From contig JBCCBN010000164.1 of assembly GCA_039034035.1 (NCBI GenBank), forward strand, positions 1 to 6,345: a DNA stretch of 6,345 nucleotides, read 5' to 3'. Position 1 is the stretch's first letter, and every line of letters begins with the position of its first letter. The position numbers were made by a program, and so were the translations under genes. Source of the DNA: UBA5336 sp039034035 (GTDB lineage Bacteria; Pseudomonadota; Alphaproteobacteria; Caulobacterales; Hyphomonadaceae). The notes under the pieces were generated by a model. It had not been told where the DNA came from, did not search any database, and worked only from the letters and a program-made list of their open reading frames with translations. Of the stretch, positions 6,326 to 6,345 are shown piece after piece.

Positions 6326-6345
6326 CCAGCATGCTCGCATGCTGG
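6326..6345. repeat. Perfect hairpin at the right window edge
   Basis: CCAGCATGC (6326-6334) and GCATGCTGG (6337-6345) are exact reverse complements separated by two bases, and the window ends exactly on the last paired base. The stem may continue beyond it. It could be a terminator for a gene to the right, a dispersed palindromic element, or part of a coding sequence. The region 6233-6325 between it and the ccr promoter shows no gene I can support. Confidence 0.6.

Noticed and set aside
6254..6345. A minus-strand open frame entering from the right edge and ending in TAG at 6254-6256, as the possible end of an upstream gene.
   Set aside because: Only about 30 codons are visible, another minus-strand frame is open as well, third positions are not GC-biased as in the neighbours, and no motif is recognisable. 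It also runs through the perfect hairpin. It cannot be supported without sequence beyond the edge.

Overview
The window reads as chromosomal DNA of an alphaproteobacterium. It is GC-rich, and it carries a proteobacterial-type crotonyl-CoA carboxylase/reductase, the key enzyme of the ethylmalonyl-CoA pathway, together with a standard LepA. A marine group such as the Hyphomonadaceae/Maricaulales would fit, but that placement is a guess from general resemblance and not from a search. I see no insertion sequence, CRISPR array, tRNA, rRNA or phage gene.

Layout: (1) 1-1743, minus strand: lepA (elongation factor 4), complete at its N-terminus and cut by the left window edge about 20 residues before its usual end. 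(2) 1744-1843: a 100-base divergent promoter region shared with the next gene. (3) 1844-2920, plus strand: a GlpQ-type glycerophosphodiester phosphodiesterase with a lipoprotein signal peptide. (4) 2921-3066: a convergent gap with a strong hairpin terminator that can work in both directions. (5) 3067-4479, minus strand: a secreted 470-residue protein of unknown function, made almost entirely of five tandem repeats of about 75 residues. (6) 4480-4807: a 328-base gap holding the upstream region of the repeat gene and the terminator of the next gene. (7) 4808-6082, minus strand: crotonyl-CoA carboxylase/reductase (ccr). (8) 6083-6345: the upstream region of ccr, rich in inverted repeats and ending in a perfect hairpin cut by the right edge.

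The four genes do not form an operon. They are divergent, convergent or separated by terminators, and each appears to have its own promoter region. LepA is translational housekeeping, the phosphodiesterase scavenges glycerophosphodiesters in the envelope, and Ccr feeds C2/C4 carbon assimilation. The repeat protein is the least explained item: it is secreted, highly charged, lacks His and Trp, has one Lys, and matches no family I recognise. The second point of interest is the ccr leader, where a 10-bp inverted repeat 74 bases apart encloses smaller dyads. Several very long plus-strand open frames lie opposite the repeat gene and ccr; I judge them to be antisense shadows.
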